Assembly: GCA_964036155.1 (NCBI GenBank)
Contig: OZ038422.1
Location: 42,121,201 to 42,185,200 of the forward strand
Length of the DNA stretch: 64,000 nucleotides
Direction: 5' to 3'
Source of the DNA: Diploscapter coronatus
Lineage: Eukaryota > Nematoda > Chromadorea > Rhabditida > Rhabditidae
This document shows, in pieces, positions 63,361-64,000 of the stretch. The first letter of the stretch is position 1, and the number at the start of each line of letters is the position of its first letter. The notes below the pieces were generated by a model. It saw nothing but the letters and a program-made list of their open reading frames with translations, was not told where the DNA came from and did no database searches. Made by a program: the position numbers and the translations under genes.

Positions 63361-64000
63361 GTAAGCTCTTTACATTTCATCGACTTTTTATCAAAATGTG
63401 TAAATAATAGTTTTCTCTAGTTTGATTGAGCTCTGCGCTTTATGAAATCCAAAGTTTTGGCTTTCGTTGGTAAATAGCTCTATTGATAGCCTGCAAAAAA
63501 TGAACCTATGAAAAAGCGAAAGGAGAGAATTCTCGAGAACAATGCGGAATACTTGAGCAGAAGCAGAAGCAATGCAGTAGCAAAGCGATTCGTTTCAATG
63601 CAATTCCTTCACTTCTCTATTTCCCTAAAACCTCTTATCTTTCCATGTTATTTTCTACATTTTCTGCATCGTTTCTGTCAACTCAGCTGACTATCTCTAT
63701 TACTCTCTTTCTCTCTCTGTTCTGGTAATTCGATAGCTTACAAGACGTTCAAATATTAGAGCGAAAACCACTCGTCAAAATACAGAAGATAATGGAAAAT
63801 ACCTTCGAGAAAATCGATCAAAATTAGTACGCAAACAATGAAAAACAGCTTGAGCATACAGGTCGAGGAAAATGAGCAGGGATTCGTCTGAAGCAGTAAA
63901 GAATAGCATTGCCTTCGTGCAACATGCATAAAATTGTGCAATCAATAAAAACAGTTTGGAAAGTAGTTGCATAGTAGCATCGTTGTACGTGAAACAGTAT
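63361..64000. other. unc-87 intron running off the window
   Basis: Begins with a GTAAGC donor after codon 366. AT-rich with a TC-rich stretch around 63700. No further calponin-like exon is visible before the end. Confidence 0.6.

Overview
The window looks like nuclear DNA of a nematode. The genes are dense and split into many small exons. Most introns end in TTTCAG or TTTTCAG, intergenic DNA is AT-rich, and the proteins read like Caenorhabditis orthologues. I rebuilt each gene by joining exons in frame; all phases agree, and five of the six main models end in an in-frame stop. No RNA genes, CRISPR arrays or prokaryotic features were seen.

Layout: 253-366 (+) is the last exon of an unidentified membrane protein. 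1613-8241 (-) is mitochondrial leucyl-tRNA synthetase (lars-2; 25 exons, 917 codons). 9605-20694 (-) is an SNRK-type kinase (27 exons, about 1116 or 1132 residues). 23577-26590 (-) is a 299-residue protein I cannot name. 27701-32320 (+) is the BRD7/BRD9 bromodomain subunit of SWI/SNF (swsn-9). 33160-42193 (+) is the Myb-type spliceosome factor CDC5L (757 residues). 45912-50792 (-) is a class III POU-homeodomain factor, ceh-6, with its 5' end unresolved. 58780 to beyond the window (+) is the actin-binding calponin-like protein UNC-87.

The genes do not form one pathway or an operon: spacings are 0.8 to 8 kb. From memory, the C. elegans orthologues (lars-2, the SNRK-like kinase ZK524.4, swsn-9, cdc-5L, ceh-6, unc-87) all lie on chromosome I, so the block probably belongs to the ancestral linkage group behind that chromosome. 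The unknown gene and swsn-9 are head-to-head around a 1.1 kb GC-raised spacer. swsn-9 and cdc-5L are tandem.

Non-coding DNA carries small non-autonomous elements (an 81-bp hAT-like MITE in a swsn-9 intron, a 213-bp TA-flanked MITE downstream of ceh-6, two copies of a foldback repeat), long hairpins, a dispersed 12-mer GGATTACTGTAG, recurrent polypurine/polypyrimidine tracts, and POU octamer-like sites in the long gap between ceh-6 and unc-87. I found no clearly new multi-gene system. The best novelty candidates are the unnamed gene at 23577-26590, the degenerate editing domain of LARS-2, and the hairpin and repeat elements.
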